Below are positions 43,357-52,354 of a stretch of DNA of 64,000 nt, piece by piece (within the stretch, counting starts at the first letter, position 1; each line of letters starts with the position of its first letter). Under the pieces are notes generated by a model, which saw only the letters and a program-made list of their open reading frames with translations, did not search any database and was not told where the DNA came from. This DNA is from JABFRG01 sp046351415 (GTDB taxonomy: Bacteria > Myxococcota_A > Polyangia > Polyangiales > Polyangiaceae). Where the stretch lies: NCBI GenBank assembly GCA_046351415.1, contig JAXLYO010000011.1, positions 62,001-126,000 of the forward strand, read 5' to 3'. The position numbers and the translations under genes were made by a program.

Positions 43357-44798
43357 TGCTTGAGGACGTGAAGCCCGAAGACCAGATCGTAATGGATCGG
43401 CCAGGCATTCCGAAGTCGTGGACGCCCACGCTCCTCGAGAGCCTGCGTTTCGCTTGGAAGCCCCTCGTCGCGTTCTTCCTGTTCGTGGCGCTCGGTAGCC
43501 TGTGCCTGTCTGCCACCATTCTCTATTACGACCACGACGACGCGGGGAAGACGGCCCTCTTCCTGATGATCATCTTCGGTGGAGGCCTGTTCGGTGTCCT
43601 CGCGGGTCAGGTGCTCGCGCTTCTTCGCTTGCGGCTTCTCGTCTTCAACATCGTCGGGTACATCCTCTTCCAGGTCCTCGCGCTCACGTTCGGGGTCGCG
43701 ATGCTGAGCGGCGCCGGAGAGGTCGGCGCATTCATTGCCCTTGGCATGTTCTGCTTTGGCATGGGGCTCCCGTGCGGGCTCATGTCCCTGCATCATCGGT
43801 ACGAGCTACTCGCCACCCTTTGGCCCGCGATCGGGTGGATCGGCTCCGTTTTCGTCATCATCAACGAAGAGGGCAAGGCCGCGGCGTGGGAACAGGACAA
43901 GCTCTCCGCGTGGATGCCCGTACCTCTCGCCATGCTCGGCGGGTTCATTTTCTTTCTGCTCGTCTTTCTCGCGAGCAAACAGACGATGCGCGTCGAGTTG
44001 TGGCAGGCCCTCTCGGGAGCGCCCACGCGAAGGGACGCGTCGGCCGTGTCGCTGGCGGCAGTGCCCAAGCGGAATCTCCGTTGGATCATCGTGAGCGCGG
44101 CTTTGCTGTTCGGGCTGACGGCACTGCTTTCTCCCTATCTCTTTCGCACGGGTAGGGGAGACCGCGAGGGCGGAAAGGACGGAGCCAAGAGCCAGCAAGA
44201 AGACGACGACAAGCAGGGGAAAGGAAGGAAGAAGGGGAAGGGCAAGAGCAAGCAGAAGCAGGGAAGCGACAAGGACCAGCGCGGCAAGGACGGCGACGAC
44301 GACGACGAAGAGCAACAGAAGCCGAAGAAGCCGAAGTTCGACGAAGAAAGCCTCAAGGAGATCGCCAAGCAGATGGCGAACGCCGCGAAGAAGGCGGTGT
44401 GGGCGCTCATTCCGCTCTTGCTCCTTGCGATCTTCTTCCGGCCGATCAAGCGTCTCCTGCTCGTAAGCTATTTGCGAGCGCCCTGGCTTCCAACGACACC
44501 TTCCGAGCGCGTCGACAATCTCTGGGAATACCTTCGCATCAAGATCGAAGACACGGGGGTCGACCTGCAGGGGTCCGACGCGGTGGAAGAAGTCGTGAAG
44601 AAGGTGAACGAGAGCGGCGATTCCCTCCCGGAGCTTTCAGAAGCGGCTCGCATCTATATGCGTGCGCGTTACGACCTCGTCCTTGCGCCGAATGACTCGG
44701 CTCGCATGCGCGAGGTCTCGTTTGCTGCGGCGAAATCGCTACATGGACGGCTTTCGTGGAAAGCGCGTATCACGATCCATTGGCGTGCGCTTGGCTGA
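43353..44798 (+). CDS. Membrane protein of the MoxR/DUF58 operon
   Basis: 481 residues from ATG 43353. About seven N-terminal membrane helices (VAFFLFVALGSLCLSATILYY; FLMIIFGGGLFGVLAGQ; and others), then a very basic/acidic low-complexity linker (GKGRKKGKGKSKQKQ ... GDDDDEEQQKPKK), a further helix, and a C-terminal cytoplasmic domain (LPELSEAARIYMRARYD) resembling the DUF4129 tail of transglutaminase-like proteins. That similarity is tentative. The last gene of the operon; it converges with rsmE. Confidence 0.7.
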   Translation: MMLEDVKPEDQIVMDRPGIPKSWTPTLLESLRFAWKPLVAFFLFVALGSLCLSATILYYDHDDAGKTALFLMIIFGGGLFGVLAGQVLALLRLRLLVFNIVGYILFQVLALTFGVAMLSGAGEVGAFIALGMFCFGMGLPCGLMSLHHRYELLATLWPAIGWIGSVFVIINEEGKAAAWEQDKLSAWMPVPLAMLGGFIFFLLVFLASKQTMRVELWQALSGAPTRRDASAVSLAAVPKRNLRWIIVSAALLFGLTALLSPYLFRTGRGDREGGKDGAKSQQEDDDKQGKGRKKGKGKSKQKQGSDKDQRGKDGDDDDEEQQKPKKPKFDEESLKEIAKQMANAAKKAVWALIPLLLLAIFFRPIKRLLLVSYLRAPWLPTTPSERVDNLWEYLRIKIEDTGVDLQGSDAVEEVVKKVNESGDSLPELSEAARIYMRARYDLVLAPNDSARMREVSFAAAKSLHGRLSWKARITIHWRALG

Positions 44799-44821
44799 AC
44801 GACGAAGGGAAGGAAACGGCC

Positions 44822-45697
44822 TCAGCGCAAGTCGCCCAGGCGATGCTGGAGGACCGACAGACCTGCGAACACCGCGGTCTCCGCGCGAAGGACACGGACG
44901 CCGAGGGCCAGTGCGATCGCCCCAGCTTTTTCGAGTAGCGTACGTTCGCGATCGGACCAGCCGCCTTCGGGACCGACGGCGAGAACGTAGTCCTTCGGTG
45001 ATCCCGTGCTCTCGTCTTGAGCGGGAAACGCGTACTTTTCGCCTTTCACGTCGTCGAGCACGAAGCGCGCTGTAGCCGCCTTCCAGGTCGGCGAGGCGAG
45101 TACGCGATCGAGTGACATGACCTCGTCGACGAGCGGAACGCTGGCGCGGCGGCATTGCCTGGCGCCCTTCAATGCCTGGCCGCGCCAAGCCCAGGGCTTC
45201 TCACGTTCCAGGTCTTCCCGCTTGACGCTGTGGTCGGACAGAACAGGTGTAATGCGCATGCAACCGAGTTCGGTTGCTTTTTGCACCACGGTAATCATGC
45301 GTTGCCTGCCGAGGACCGCGCACACGAGTGTGATGCACGCGGGAGATTCGGTCGAGCCGTGCATGCGCTCGTAGACGAGGGCTTCGCCGCCGTCGGGACT
45401 CATGGCCTTGAGGCTCGCGCGAAAGAAAGCTCCCTCCGCGTCGACCAGTGTGAAGGCCTCACTCACGTTGACTTCGCGTGCAAGGAGCGCAGCGCATGCT
45501 TCGCGCGAAAGCTTTTGCGTAGAGCCTACCGCAACGGCATGCGAGAGGACGATGGGGCGGAGAAGCTCCGGGGAGATGGCGCCTTCGCGCTTCGGCTTAC
45601 TCAGTCGGAGGGCCCTTGCCCGGTTCGTCGGATTCCAATTCGGTGAGCGCGGGCGGGGCGCTTCCACGGCCGCTCGCGGGCCCCTTCTTGCGACCAC
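44822..45697 (-). CDS. rsmE: 16S rRNA (uracil1498-N3)-methyltransferase RsmE
   Basis: The SPOUT-fold motifs of RsmE are present: ITVVQKATELGCMRITPVLS, ARQCRRA.VP, and the SAM-binding knot LAVGPEGGWSDRE...LE.AG followed by LGVRVLRAETA. It methylates N3 of U1498 in the ribosomal decoding region. The start is uncertain: the native N-terminal PUA-like part begins near LRPIVLSHAVAV, but no ATG or GTG lies just before it. The nearest are GTG 45667 and GTG 45697, both inside the end of the sigma-54 regulator gene, implying a 70-100-bp overlap between the two genes. Confidence 0.85.
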   Translation of the reverse strand: MVARRGPRAAVEAPRPRSPNWNPTNRARALRLSKPKREGAISPELLRPIVLSHAVAVGSTQKLSREACAALLAREVNVSEAFTLVDAEGAFFRASLKAMSPDGGEALVYERMHGSTESPACITLVCAVLGRQRMITVVQKATELGCMRITPVLSDHSVKREDLEREKPWAWRGQALKGARQCRRASVPLVDEVMSLDRVLASPTWKAATARFVLDDVKGEKYAFPAQDESTGSPKDYVLAVGPEGGWSDRERTLLEKAGAIALALGVRVLRAETAVFAGLSVLQHRLGDLR

Positions 45698-47129
45698 GCA
45701 TGAGTCTGTAGATGTACGTGCGGTCGATGCCGGCGTTGCGAGCGGCCTCGCTCACGTTCTTGGGGAAGCGCTCGAGGAGGCGGCGAACGTACTCTTGCTC
45801 GCCCCATTCGAGCAGCCCGTCGCGGAACTGTTTGAAGTTCTGATCGAACAGGTGTTCTGGGAAGACCGTGCCTTTCGTCGGTGCGGGAGACGGCGGACCG
45901 GGTGCGTACTCGGCGCGACCCTGGCCGAGGCCCCGCGCCATCTCTTGCAAGCTCGGCTGCGGGACGGCCCCGGGAGAGGGGATGTTGATGATTGGCTGCA
46001 CGCGGAGCGGAGGCGGTTCGCTCGAAGGCGGCATCAGCGACGCGCCTGCGCTCGCGAGCGGGCTCGACGTGCCGAGGGCCACCATGCGTTCGACCACGTT
46101 GCGGAGCTCACGCACGTTGCCGCGCCAGTGACGCGAGAGCAGCTCTTTCATCGTCTGCTCGGGGAAGGGAGCAGCGCCGGCGAGGCCGATGAAGTGCTCG
46201 ATGAGCGCCGGGATGTCTTCCGCGCGATCGCGGAGGGCCGGTACACGTATCGGAACGACGGCCATGCGGTAGTACAAGTCTTCGCGGAAGCGCCCGGCCT
46301 CGACCATCTTTCGGAGGTCGCGGTGCGTTGCGAAGATGAAGCGCACGTCGACGGGGCGGTGGAGCGTTTCACCGAGACGTCGAATCGTGCGTTGTTCGAG
46401 TACGCGAAGGAGCTTCGGCTGCATCGAGGGCGGGAGCTCGCCGATTTCGTCGAGGAAGACCGTGCCGCCGTTCGCCGCTTCGATGGCGCCAGCGCGCGTG
46501 TTCATCGCGCCCGTGAATGCGCCCTTCGCGTGGCCGAACAACTCCGCGTCGAGGAGGTTTTCGGGGAGAGCGGCGCAGTCGACGATGATGAAAGGGCCAG
46601 ACGCGCGTTTGGATGCAGAGTGAATGGATCTCGCAACGACGTCCTTGCCGGTGCCCGTTTCTCCGGAGACGAGCACCGTCACGTCGGTGGGGGCCACGCG
46701 CGCGAGCGTCGCGTACATCTCGCGCATGGGAATGCTGCCACCCATGAGCTGGTGGAATCTATTTTCCGGCCAAACTTCGCGCTCCGTGCTCTCGACCGCA
46801 ACCTCGTTCTCCGTACGGAGGAACTTCAGCTCGGTCTTGCCGATCTGGAGCGTGCTGCCCGCGAAGACCTGTGCTTCGCGCACCGGGCAGCTATCGACGA
46901 GCATTTCCGATGACTCGGCAGCGGCCCTGACCCAGACACCATTGCGACGCACTTCGATGGACGCATGAATCGGCTCGACAAGAGGATCGGAAACGGCGAT
47001 GTCTGCCCCAATCGCCGTGCCGACGATGGCTTTCCCTTGAACCGCGTGCCGATGCAGGCCGGCCGTGTCCATCCATGTGACGACAAGGGGACTTACTTCC
47101 AAAGACGGCTCCGACTTTCCTGACGACAT
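45597..47129 (-). CDS. Sigma-54-dependent regulator with FHA domain
   Basis: 510 residues. An N-terminal FHA domain (about 30-105, VGTAIGADIAVSDPLVEPIHASIEV) binds phosphothreonine. The AAA+ sigma-54 interaction domain has GETGTGKD (156-163), GAFTGA (203-208) and GGTVFLDEIGELP, all intact. A Pro-rich linker leads to a Fis-type helix-turn-helix (VSEAARNAGIDRTYIYRLMRG). Such FHA-type activators are abundant in myxobacteria and couple Ser/Thr kinases to transcription. Upstream (47,130-47,306) is AT-rich compared with surroundings and likely holds its promoter. Confidence 0.92.
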   Translation of the reverse strand: MSSGKSEPSLEVSPLVVTWMDTAGLHRHAVQGKAIVGTAIGADIAVSDPLVEPIHASIEVRRNGVWVRAAAESSEMLVDSCPVREAQVFAGSTLQIGKTELKFLRTENEVAVESTEREVWPENRFHQLMGGSIPMREMYATLARVAPTDVTVLVSGETGTGKDVVARSIHSASKRASGPFIIVDCAALPENLLDAELFGHAKGAFTGAMNTRAGAIEAANGGTVFLDEIGELPPSMQPKLLRVLEQRTIRRLGETLHRPVDVRFIFATHRDLRKMVEAGRFREDLYYRMAVVPIRVPALRDRAEDIPALIEHFIGLAGAAPFPEQTMKELLSRHWRGNVRELRNVVERMVALGTSSPLASAGASLMPPSSEPPPLRVQPIINIPSPGAVPQPSLQEMARGLGQGRAEYAPGPPSPAPTKGTVFPEHLFDQNFKQFRDGLLEWGEQEYVRRLLERFPKNVSEAARNAGIDRTYIYRLMRGRKKGPASGRGSAPPALTELESDEPGKGPPTE

Positions 47130-47306
47130 AGTGTGACCAATTGCGCGTAGCGGACGGTGGGCGAACGTCGAACCCCACGAGCCCTGCCGTAGACGGCTAG
47201 GCGGTGGGACCTCGCCGGAGAGACAGCATATAGCGTTTAGGTGTTAAACGGCAGTCGACAGTCAAAGTTAAGATTTTTCACATAAATCAGGCACTTTTGC
47301 GGTGAC

Positions 47307-49622
47307 TTATGACCGATTCGTTCGTGTACGACGGAAAAGGTGACGACCGAAGACCCCAAATCCGACAAGAACGAAGAGGAATGGCGAAACGTTCGACGTC
47401 GTCTCCCCGTCCATGGAGTGTGGGTGCATGGTGCATGCGGACGACGCGCTCGAGGGGTATTTGGCTGCCCACCAATCCGCCGCGATGGGAAGTGTCTCCA
47501 CCGGGACGACGGGGCTCCCGCGAAAACGCGCGCCGAATGCGACTGAACCGGGACCTGCGTTCTCGGCGACGGCGAACCGATACGAAAAGAGTCCTGGGCT
47601 TTTGCGCGTCACCTTGGGCAAAGTGGTGATGCTCACACCATTGACGGCCACGTCGGCGCGAAGCTCGTTCACGTCCTTGAGGTCGGCAAGTTCACTTTGA
47701 GCGCCGCGCAGCAAGAGCAAGACTTCGACATCGCGATCGCCGCCCGCACGAACGAAGCTCGCGCTCGGAACGGACCAGCTCGAAGCCTGGACGGGAATCA
47801 CCTCGCGGAAGGTCTTCATGCGATCGACGGCCTCGAGTGCGAGGGCCACGTCCACTTCGCCCGTGCCTGCTTGCTCCCGGTGCGGATGAGGGCCGCGCCA
47901 ACGATGGACGCCGGCCATGACGGCGTTCCGAGCACTCTCTTGCGTGAGCGTCGGATCGCGCTGGAGCATGAGCGCGACCTCGCCCGCGACAACGGGAGCG
48001 GACATCGAAGTTCCAGACACGACGCCGTAGTTCGTCGAGACGAGCGCGCATTCTTTCGGCAGTCCTGCGGTCACACACGTGGGATCGAGGAAGACAGACG
48101 CGGCGAGGTTCTGCGTGGTGCCGGCGCTTCGCGCGGAGATGACCCCGAAGCCGGGAGCCACGACCTCCGGTTTCAGCGATCCGTCCCATGCGGGGCCGGC
48201 GCCGCTGAATGGGCAGACTGAACCTTCTTGCAACTCTGCGAGCGCAGTTGTCGCAATTCCACCTGCAGGGTCGAGTGCGGGGGACGTCCGGATGGGACGA
48301 TCGCGGCCGTCCTGCATGCGATAGGTCGTTCGGTTGACCGTGCACCCGACGGAGATGACTTGCGGCAGCGCGCCGGGGGACGTGATCGTGCTTTCGGTCG
48401 TGCCGCGTGGGAATCGCACGAGCGACGCGGGGGTCGAGAGGAGCGCCAGGGACACCGTGCCCGAGCCCTCGAGCGTCAAGTAGAGGCGCCTCGGTTTCGA
48501 GAACGAACCGTGAAGCCACACGAGAGCGCGGTTTGCGCCGCGTCGTTCCGGGTCCCACACGAGGCTTGCGACCGTACCTTCGGTGTCGGCCTCGTGATTC
48601 CCGTTTCCCGACGGCGTGAGGACGCGATCGTCCTCGGTATCGATTCCAATCGAGAACGCCGCACCATCGCGTCCGTTCGCGGCGATGTATGCGCTGCTGT
48701 TGTCGATTGTCTGACGATTCAGCTCCACGGGAACACGCAAAATGGAACCCGGTGTAAGGTGCACGGTTTGGCGGAGCCCGTCGCCGATGAAGCCGTCGTT
48801 TCCTGCCGACGCGACGATGATTTCACCGGGCCCCTTGCCGATCGTCGAGAAACGTTGGCTGACGGCGTCGTTCTGATCGGGCGCACCGAGAGAAAAGCCC
48901 ACGGAGAGATTGACGACGACCGGCGTTTTTGATGCCCTGCCACGATCGAACGCGAACTCGATGCCACGAAAGAGACGCGCGGCGTCCGGCGTCGAACCGT
49001 CCTCGCCGGCTTTTCGCGGTTTGACGACGAGGAGGTCGGCTTCGGGAGCGACGCCGCGATAGACGCCCGACGCTCCGCCGCCCGCTGCGATGCCTGCGAC
49101 GTGCGTGCCGTGACCGAAGGTGTCCTGCAAGGCCTTCGCGTCTTCCGAGCCATCGGTGGCGCGCAGCAAGGCGTCGATGTCTTGCGCGTCGAAGACGGCG
49201 CCGAAGCAAACCGGTGGCGACTTGACGGCACAGACGGCTCCGTCGTTCGCGATGCCGAACTTGGTCTCGATGTCCAAGTGGCGACCGGTGATCGGCATGC
49301 CATAGTCGATGAGCCATTTGACCCGCGTCGTCTTGGTGTCCGGGTCGCGGAATTCCTCGTGCGTCAAATCGAGCCCGCTGTCGACGATGGCGATGGCTAC
49401 ACCTTTGCCCGTGGCACCAGCAGCGCGCGGTGCTTGGACTCGAATGTGCTCTCCGAGCCGATCGGTGAGGTATCGGGCTGCGGGCAAGGGGGCGCGTCCT
49501 GCGGGAGCGTGTCCTTCGAGTGGCTCGATGGCTGCCGACGACTCACTTCGCTCGTGCGACGGACTGCCGCTGCATGTCGCGAGGACCGCGAGCGCGGTGA
49601 TGGCGAACAACGGGCGCGACAT
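47307..49622 (-). CDS. Secreted subtilisin-like serine protease (S8)
   Basis: 771 residues. The signal peptide has a lipobox-like LATCSG. The catalytic triad is complete: Asp81 in AIVDSGLDLTH, His171 in FGHGTHVAG, and Ser in SGTSMSAPVVAG. A long insertion (about 120-260) of the Bacteroidetes/myxobacterial subtilase type is present. The C-terminus, after SSACTMHPHSMDG, is a hydrophobic helix with RRTRTNRS, resembling a sorting tail, though the usual MYXO-CTERM Cys/Gly pattern is not clear. Probably a surface protease. Downstream is the sigma-54 regulator. Confidence 0.88.
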   Translation of the reverse strand: MSRPLFAITALAVLATCSGSPSHERSESSAAIEPLEGHAPAGRAPLPAARYLTDRLGEHIRVQAPRAAGATGKGVAIAIVDSGLDLTHEEFRDPDTKTTRVKWLIDYGMPITGRHLDIETKFGIANDGAVCAVKSPPVCFGAVFDAQDIDALLRATDGSEDAKALQDTFGHGTHVAGIAAGGGASGVYRGVAPEADLLVVKPRKAGEDGSTPDAARLFRGIEFAFDRGRASKTPVVVNLSVGFSLGAPDQNDAVSQRFSTIGKGPGEIIVASAGNDGFIGDGLRQTVHLTPGSILRVPVELNRQTIDNSSAYIAANGRDGAAFSIGIDTEDDRVLTPSGNGNHEADTEGTVASLVWDPERRGANRALVWLHGSFSKPRRLYLTLEGSGTVSLALLSTPASLVRFPRGTTESTITSPGALPQVISVGCTVNRTTYRMQDGRDRPIRTSPALDPAGGIATTALAELQEGSVCPFSGAGPAWDGSLKPEVVAPGFGVISARSAGTTQNLAASVFLDPTCVTAGLPKECALVSTNYGVVSGTSMSAPVVAGEVALMLQRDPTLTQESARNAVMAGVHRWRGPHPHREQAGTGEVDVALALEAVDRMKTFREVIPVQASSWSVPSASFVRAGGDRDVEVLLLLRGAQSELADLKDVNELRADVAVNGVSITTLPKVTRKSPGLFSYRFAVAENAGPGSVAFGARFRGSPVVPVETLPIAADWWAAKYPSSASSACTMHPHSMDGETTSNVSPFLFVLVGFGVFGRHLFRRTRTNRS

Positions 49623-49682
49623 GGGGCCCTCAGGGTAACAACGGCCGGGCGTGTGGTCAAAACACGAATCGCCGGATGAGCT

Positions 49683-49708
49683 CCGAGCGGCTCGTCTCAG
49701 CCGCTCGG
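49683..49708. terminator. Strong hairpin downstream of lipoprotein gene
   Basis: A perfect 10-bp inverted repeat (CCGAGCGGCT at 49683-49692, AGCCGCTCGG at 49699-49708) with a six-base loop lies just beyond the stop of the lipoprotein gene at 49,744. There is no U-run, so it may only pause transcription or protect an RNA end. Confidence 0.4.
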
Positions 49709-49743
49709 CCGAACGGCGCGCTCGGCGTGCGACGGGGATTCGC

Positions 49744-50352
49744 TCAAGAGCCCTTTCCGTTCGTCGTCGTCGAGAACGACAGTGCGAAGTCGATGGGCGA
49801 CGGCGGCGGCTTCGACGAGAACGGATTGTTGCGAGAGAAGACGCCCTTCGCGGACCCAGCGTACTTGCCGCCCTCTCCCGTTGCCGTGAGTGTGAGCGTG
49901 CCTTTGCCGCTCCAGGGAACGTCCTCTTCGGTGGAGTAAGGGACCTTGCCCGTCTCCATCATTTCGACGGTGACGAGTACATTGTCTTGTCGTGGCACCT
50001 CGACAGAGCCGAGTGGAGCGAACCCACTGCCGGCTGCACTCAAGTAGCTCACCGTGATCGTGTTGCCATCGTCCGTGTCGAGCTTGCACTCCATCGTGCG
50101 ATACGTGCTGTCTTGCGTGTAGAGGCAGGAGTGCATTTTGGCTCCGACGTTCTTTCCGTCGAAGGTCAAGGTCACCGCGTCACCTGCCTTCGCGTCGCTC
50201 GCGCCCGCGTCGCTCGCCTTGGACCCTCCGTCCGAGGGCATGCCAGAGTCGTCATCGCTGATCGGTCCTGTCTGCGAAGAGCCGGTTCCGCCGCACGCGG
50301 CGACGCAAAGGGCGAGGGCACTGAGGGAGGGGAGGGCGAGGTTGCGAAGCAT
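49744..50352 (-). CDS. Lipoprotein of unknown function
   Basis: 202 residues from ATG 50352 (MLRNLALPS; three codons after ATG 50361). Lipobox ALCVAAC, then a linker rich in Ser, Asp, Ala and Gly (SDAGASDAKAGD), as is usual in this genome. The beta-rich mature domain contains TLTFDGKNVGAKMHSC and a second Cys at YRTMECKLD, probably a disulfide. No family is recognised. Confidence 0.7.
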   Translation of the reverse strand: MLRNLALPSLSALALCVAACGGTGSSQTGPISDDDSGMPSDGGSKASDAGASDAKAGDAVTLTFDGKNVGAKMHSCLYTQDSTYRTMECKLDTDDGNTITVSYLSAAGSGFAPLGSVEVPRQDNVLVTVEMMETGKVPYSTEEDVPWSGKGTLTLTATGEGGKYAGSAKGVFSRNNPFSSKPPPSPIDFALSFSTTTNGKGS

Positions 50353-50487
50353 GGTCCCCATCGGACGACGTGCGCCCGATGGCTATTCACCGAGACATGC
50401 AGAAAGACGTCGTTTCCTTCTTTCTTCGTTCGTTCGGAAAAAAGAATGACGAGTCGCGCGACGGGCGAGCAATAGCGCGAAACCGTT

Positions 50488-50799
50488 TCAGCGAAAGGTG
50501 ATGCGGGCGCGTAGTTCGCGATCGCCGTTTCTCAGGTGTTTCGCGAGGCGAGTGCGCTCTTCGGCGCTCATGCGTGCGCGCAAGAGCCGAAGTGCGAGGG
50601 CAAAGCGACCATTGTAGCCGCTGCCCGTTTCGATCGCTTTCGCGATCGATTCGAGGTCACGTGTCTCGAAGACGTCAGCCACCGCAGTGGCGATCTCGAG
50701 AGGCATGCCGTCCACGAGGGAGTCGAAAAGCTCGACGACGCGCGGTGCATGCTTCTTCGCAAAGATCCCCGAAGGATCGATGTCGGCTGTGGTTTCCAC
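50488..50799 (-). CDS. Hypothetical protein, helical
   Basis: 103 residues (METTADIDPSGIFAKK). Entirely helical in appearance (VELFDSLVDGMPLEIATAVADVFETRDLE). No signal or domain is recognised. Lies 63 bp downstream of the lipoprotein at 50,863 on the same strand. Confidence 0.45.
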   Translation of the reverse strand: METTADIDPSGIFAKKHAPRVVELFDSLVDGMPLEIATAVADVFETRDLESIAKAIETGSGYNGRFALALRLLRARMSAEERTRLAKHLRNGDRELRARITFR

Positions 50800-50862
50800 T
50801 TCAGAGAAGATCGTCGTAAGTATAGAGGCCTCGTCATCGGAAGCGGCGTAGTAGGAAGAGCT

Positions 50863-51501
50863 TTACTCGGTCCACCAACGGGCCGACCATGTGCCCTTCC
50901 AATGATCGATGATCTCCAAGCGGTCGTAGAGGACGCGATCGCGTGGCGGGGCGATGAACGTGCGATGACCGCCGTCCCAATCGTGCTCACCCACCGGGCC
51001 GAAGCGAAGCTGCAGTTGCAGTGCGAGCCCGAGGTTGACTTCCACGCCAGGCAAGCGATGCGAGAGGTTGCTACCGAGCCAATGGCCGAATCGTCCGAAA
51101 CCTGCACTGCACGAGATCAGATTGAATCGACCACCCTTCGCGAAAAGGGGCGCCAGTTTCTCGAGCTCTCGGAAGTCCGACCCATTGTGATACTGCGTAC
51201 CGTTCAGGATGAATCGTCCTGGCGCGCCGTGGGCCGTCAGTTGAAGGCGACGAATCTTCTTCGTGCCCGCGATCGCCGTGACTTTGCGGACGAGCATCTC
51301 GAGGCTTCCGATGCCTGTCGCATCGTTGTTCACGCCCTGTCCCCATTCTTCGGTGCCGCTCACGTTGATGTCGACCTCGCGATCGGACTCCCAAGCTTTC
51401 GACGCAAAGCTCGTCAGATCGCTCTCCGCAGGCTCACTCGGAGCCGCGGAACATCCCGCCAGCAGCATCGCCCCAAGTAACCAAACGCACAAAGACTTCA
51501 T
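50863..51501 (-). CDS. Lipoprotein with CHAT/DUF4347-like fold features
   Basis: 212 residues from ATG 51501. Lipobox GAMLLAGC. Core segments LQLTAHGAPGRFILNG and FNLISCSAGFGRF resemble the paired His/Cys motifs (HG ... SCxxG) of DUF4347 and clan CD peptidase-like folds. If that reading is right it could be a cysteine peptidase or an inactive relative. The similarity is by eye only and low-confidence. Preceded by repeat copy C. Confidence 0.55.
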   Translation of the reverse strand: MKSLCVWLLGAMLLAGCSAAPSEPAESDLTSFASKAWESDREVDINVSGTEEWGQGVNNDATGIGSLEMLVRKVTAIAGTKKIRRLQLTAHGAPGRFILNGTQYHNGSDFRELEKLAPLFAKGGRFNLISCSAGFGRFGHWLGSNLSHRLPGVEVNLGLALQLQLRFGPVGEHDWDGGHRTFIAPPRDRVLYDRLEIIDHWKGTWSARWWTE

Positions 51502-51633
51502 GGCACCCACGAGCATCCAGTGCCAGTTTTGTACCAACCGCAGGGCATCGAAATGATTGCGCTTTTTCGCCGGAGACGGACGCGAAGCACCGGCTCTCCT
51601 GGATCTCACGACCCTCCCCCCAGTACCAGGCAT

Positions 51634-51903
51634 CCTAGACCGACTTCGTCGGAGCTCGATCGGATCTCAGAAAGTCTACAGAGGTGCGGCTATCGGGAGA
51701 CGACCCGCGGGTCGCGGGTCACGGCTTCGTTTCCTCTCCGCACGAAATCCCCGGCCGCATGTCTGGACGCCTCCCGACGAGGCGGCCGAGTCGGCGGCTG
51801 CTGGCCGGGGATTTTTGCGTTCGCTCTCACTTCGCCGCGCCCCGCGCCTCCGCTCGATTCTGCCGAGGGCGTGAGGTGGTCCACGATCGATGAACTAGGC
51901 CTA
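51634..51903. repeat. Dispersed hairpin element, copy C
   Basis: In reverse orientation to copy A and matching it along nearly its whole length, from the CTAGACCGACTTCGTC end to the GAACTAGGCCTAGG end. Main stem 51745-51756 with 51803-51814. It stands beside the gene-free stretch preceding the left end of the tRNA-Lys island, so the 560 bases from 51,502 to 52,065 hold this element, several hairpins and attL, but no chromosomal gene. Confidence 0.88.
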
Positions 51904-51928
51904 GGAAAAGAAGAGCCGCCGCCAGGTA

Positions 51929-52048
51929 AGGGCAAAGCCCTCGAAGGCCGCGGTCTTGTCGCGGATGTTTTGGGCTCGGGACCCAAAACTGGGAGTGGGT
52001 CCCTACTTGGCTCTGCCAAGTAGGGCGAGGGCAAAGCCCTCGAAGGCT
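51929..52048. repeat. Hairpin-rich tract downstream of the original tRNA-Lys position
   Basis: A 20-bp block (AGGGCAAAGCCCTCGAAGGC) occurs twice, at 51929-51948 and 52028-52047. Between them are two inverted repeats: GGGACCCA (51978-51985) with TGGGTCCC (51996-52003), and a perfect 10-bp stem with a five-base loop at 52001-52025 (CCCTACTTGG ... CCAAGTAGGG). Before the island inserted this tract lay immediately 3' of tRNA-Lys, so it may have ended or processed the tRNA transcript. Confidence 0.55.
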
Positions 52049-52069
52049 GTGGGCGAGCGGGGACTTGAA
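52049..52069. repeat. attL: 21-bp direct repeat (left end of island)
   Basis: Identical to 63065-63085 (starts GTGGGCGAGCGG, ends ACTTGAA). On the right this is the 3' end of tRNA-Lys. It marks the left boundary of the integrated element. Confidence 0.95.
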
Positions 52070-52352
52070 AAGCGAGGGTGGGGTACGTGGTCGAGAGATT
52101 TCGCGCGATTGCGCTACTTCGCGGGCTGAACGTGATCAGTTTCGAACATCGGACGCCCATGGAGATCGTGAGATCACACCTCCGGTCACACGGACGACGG
52201 ACGATGCTCTTACCGCGTCTCTCGCACGCGCGTCGGAAGCGGGACAGTGGTCCATCGTTGCTCTGCTCGCCAAGGAGCTTGAAGCGCGACGGCTCGCGAG
52301 CAGTAACGTTGTGCCGCTCGCCCCTTCCCCAAAGGAAGGAAGGGCGCAATGA
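52065..52352 (+). pseudogene. Detached C-terminal segment of the element's integrase gene
   Basis: An open frame of 96 codons whose first codons (TTG AAA AGC) run directly out of attL. In the integrated state it has no start of its own beyond a TTG. The frame is exactly the integrase frame: the TTG at 52065 corresponds to the integrase codon at 63081-63083 in attR. Joining the ends at the shared repeat gives one uninterrupted 526-codon integrase (432 codons from the right end plus 94 from here). The segment is helical and charged (DDALTASLARASEAGQW, LLAKELEARRLAS), like C-terminal extensions of other myxobacterial integrases. It is a separated gene part, not decayed sequence. Confidence 0.85.
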
Positions 52353-52354
52353 GC

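Noticed and set aside
47307..47450. MYXO-CTERM tail on the subtilase
   Set aside because: The C-terminus has a hydrophobic helix and arginines but not the characteristic Cys/Gly pattern, so it is described only as tail-like.
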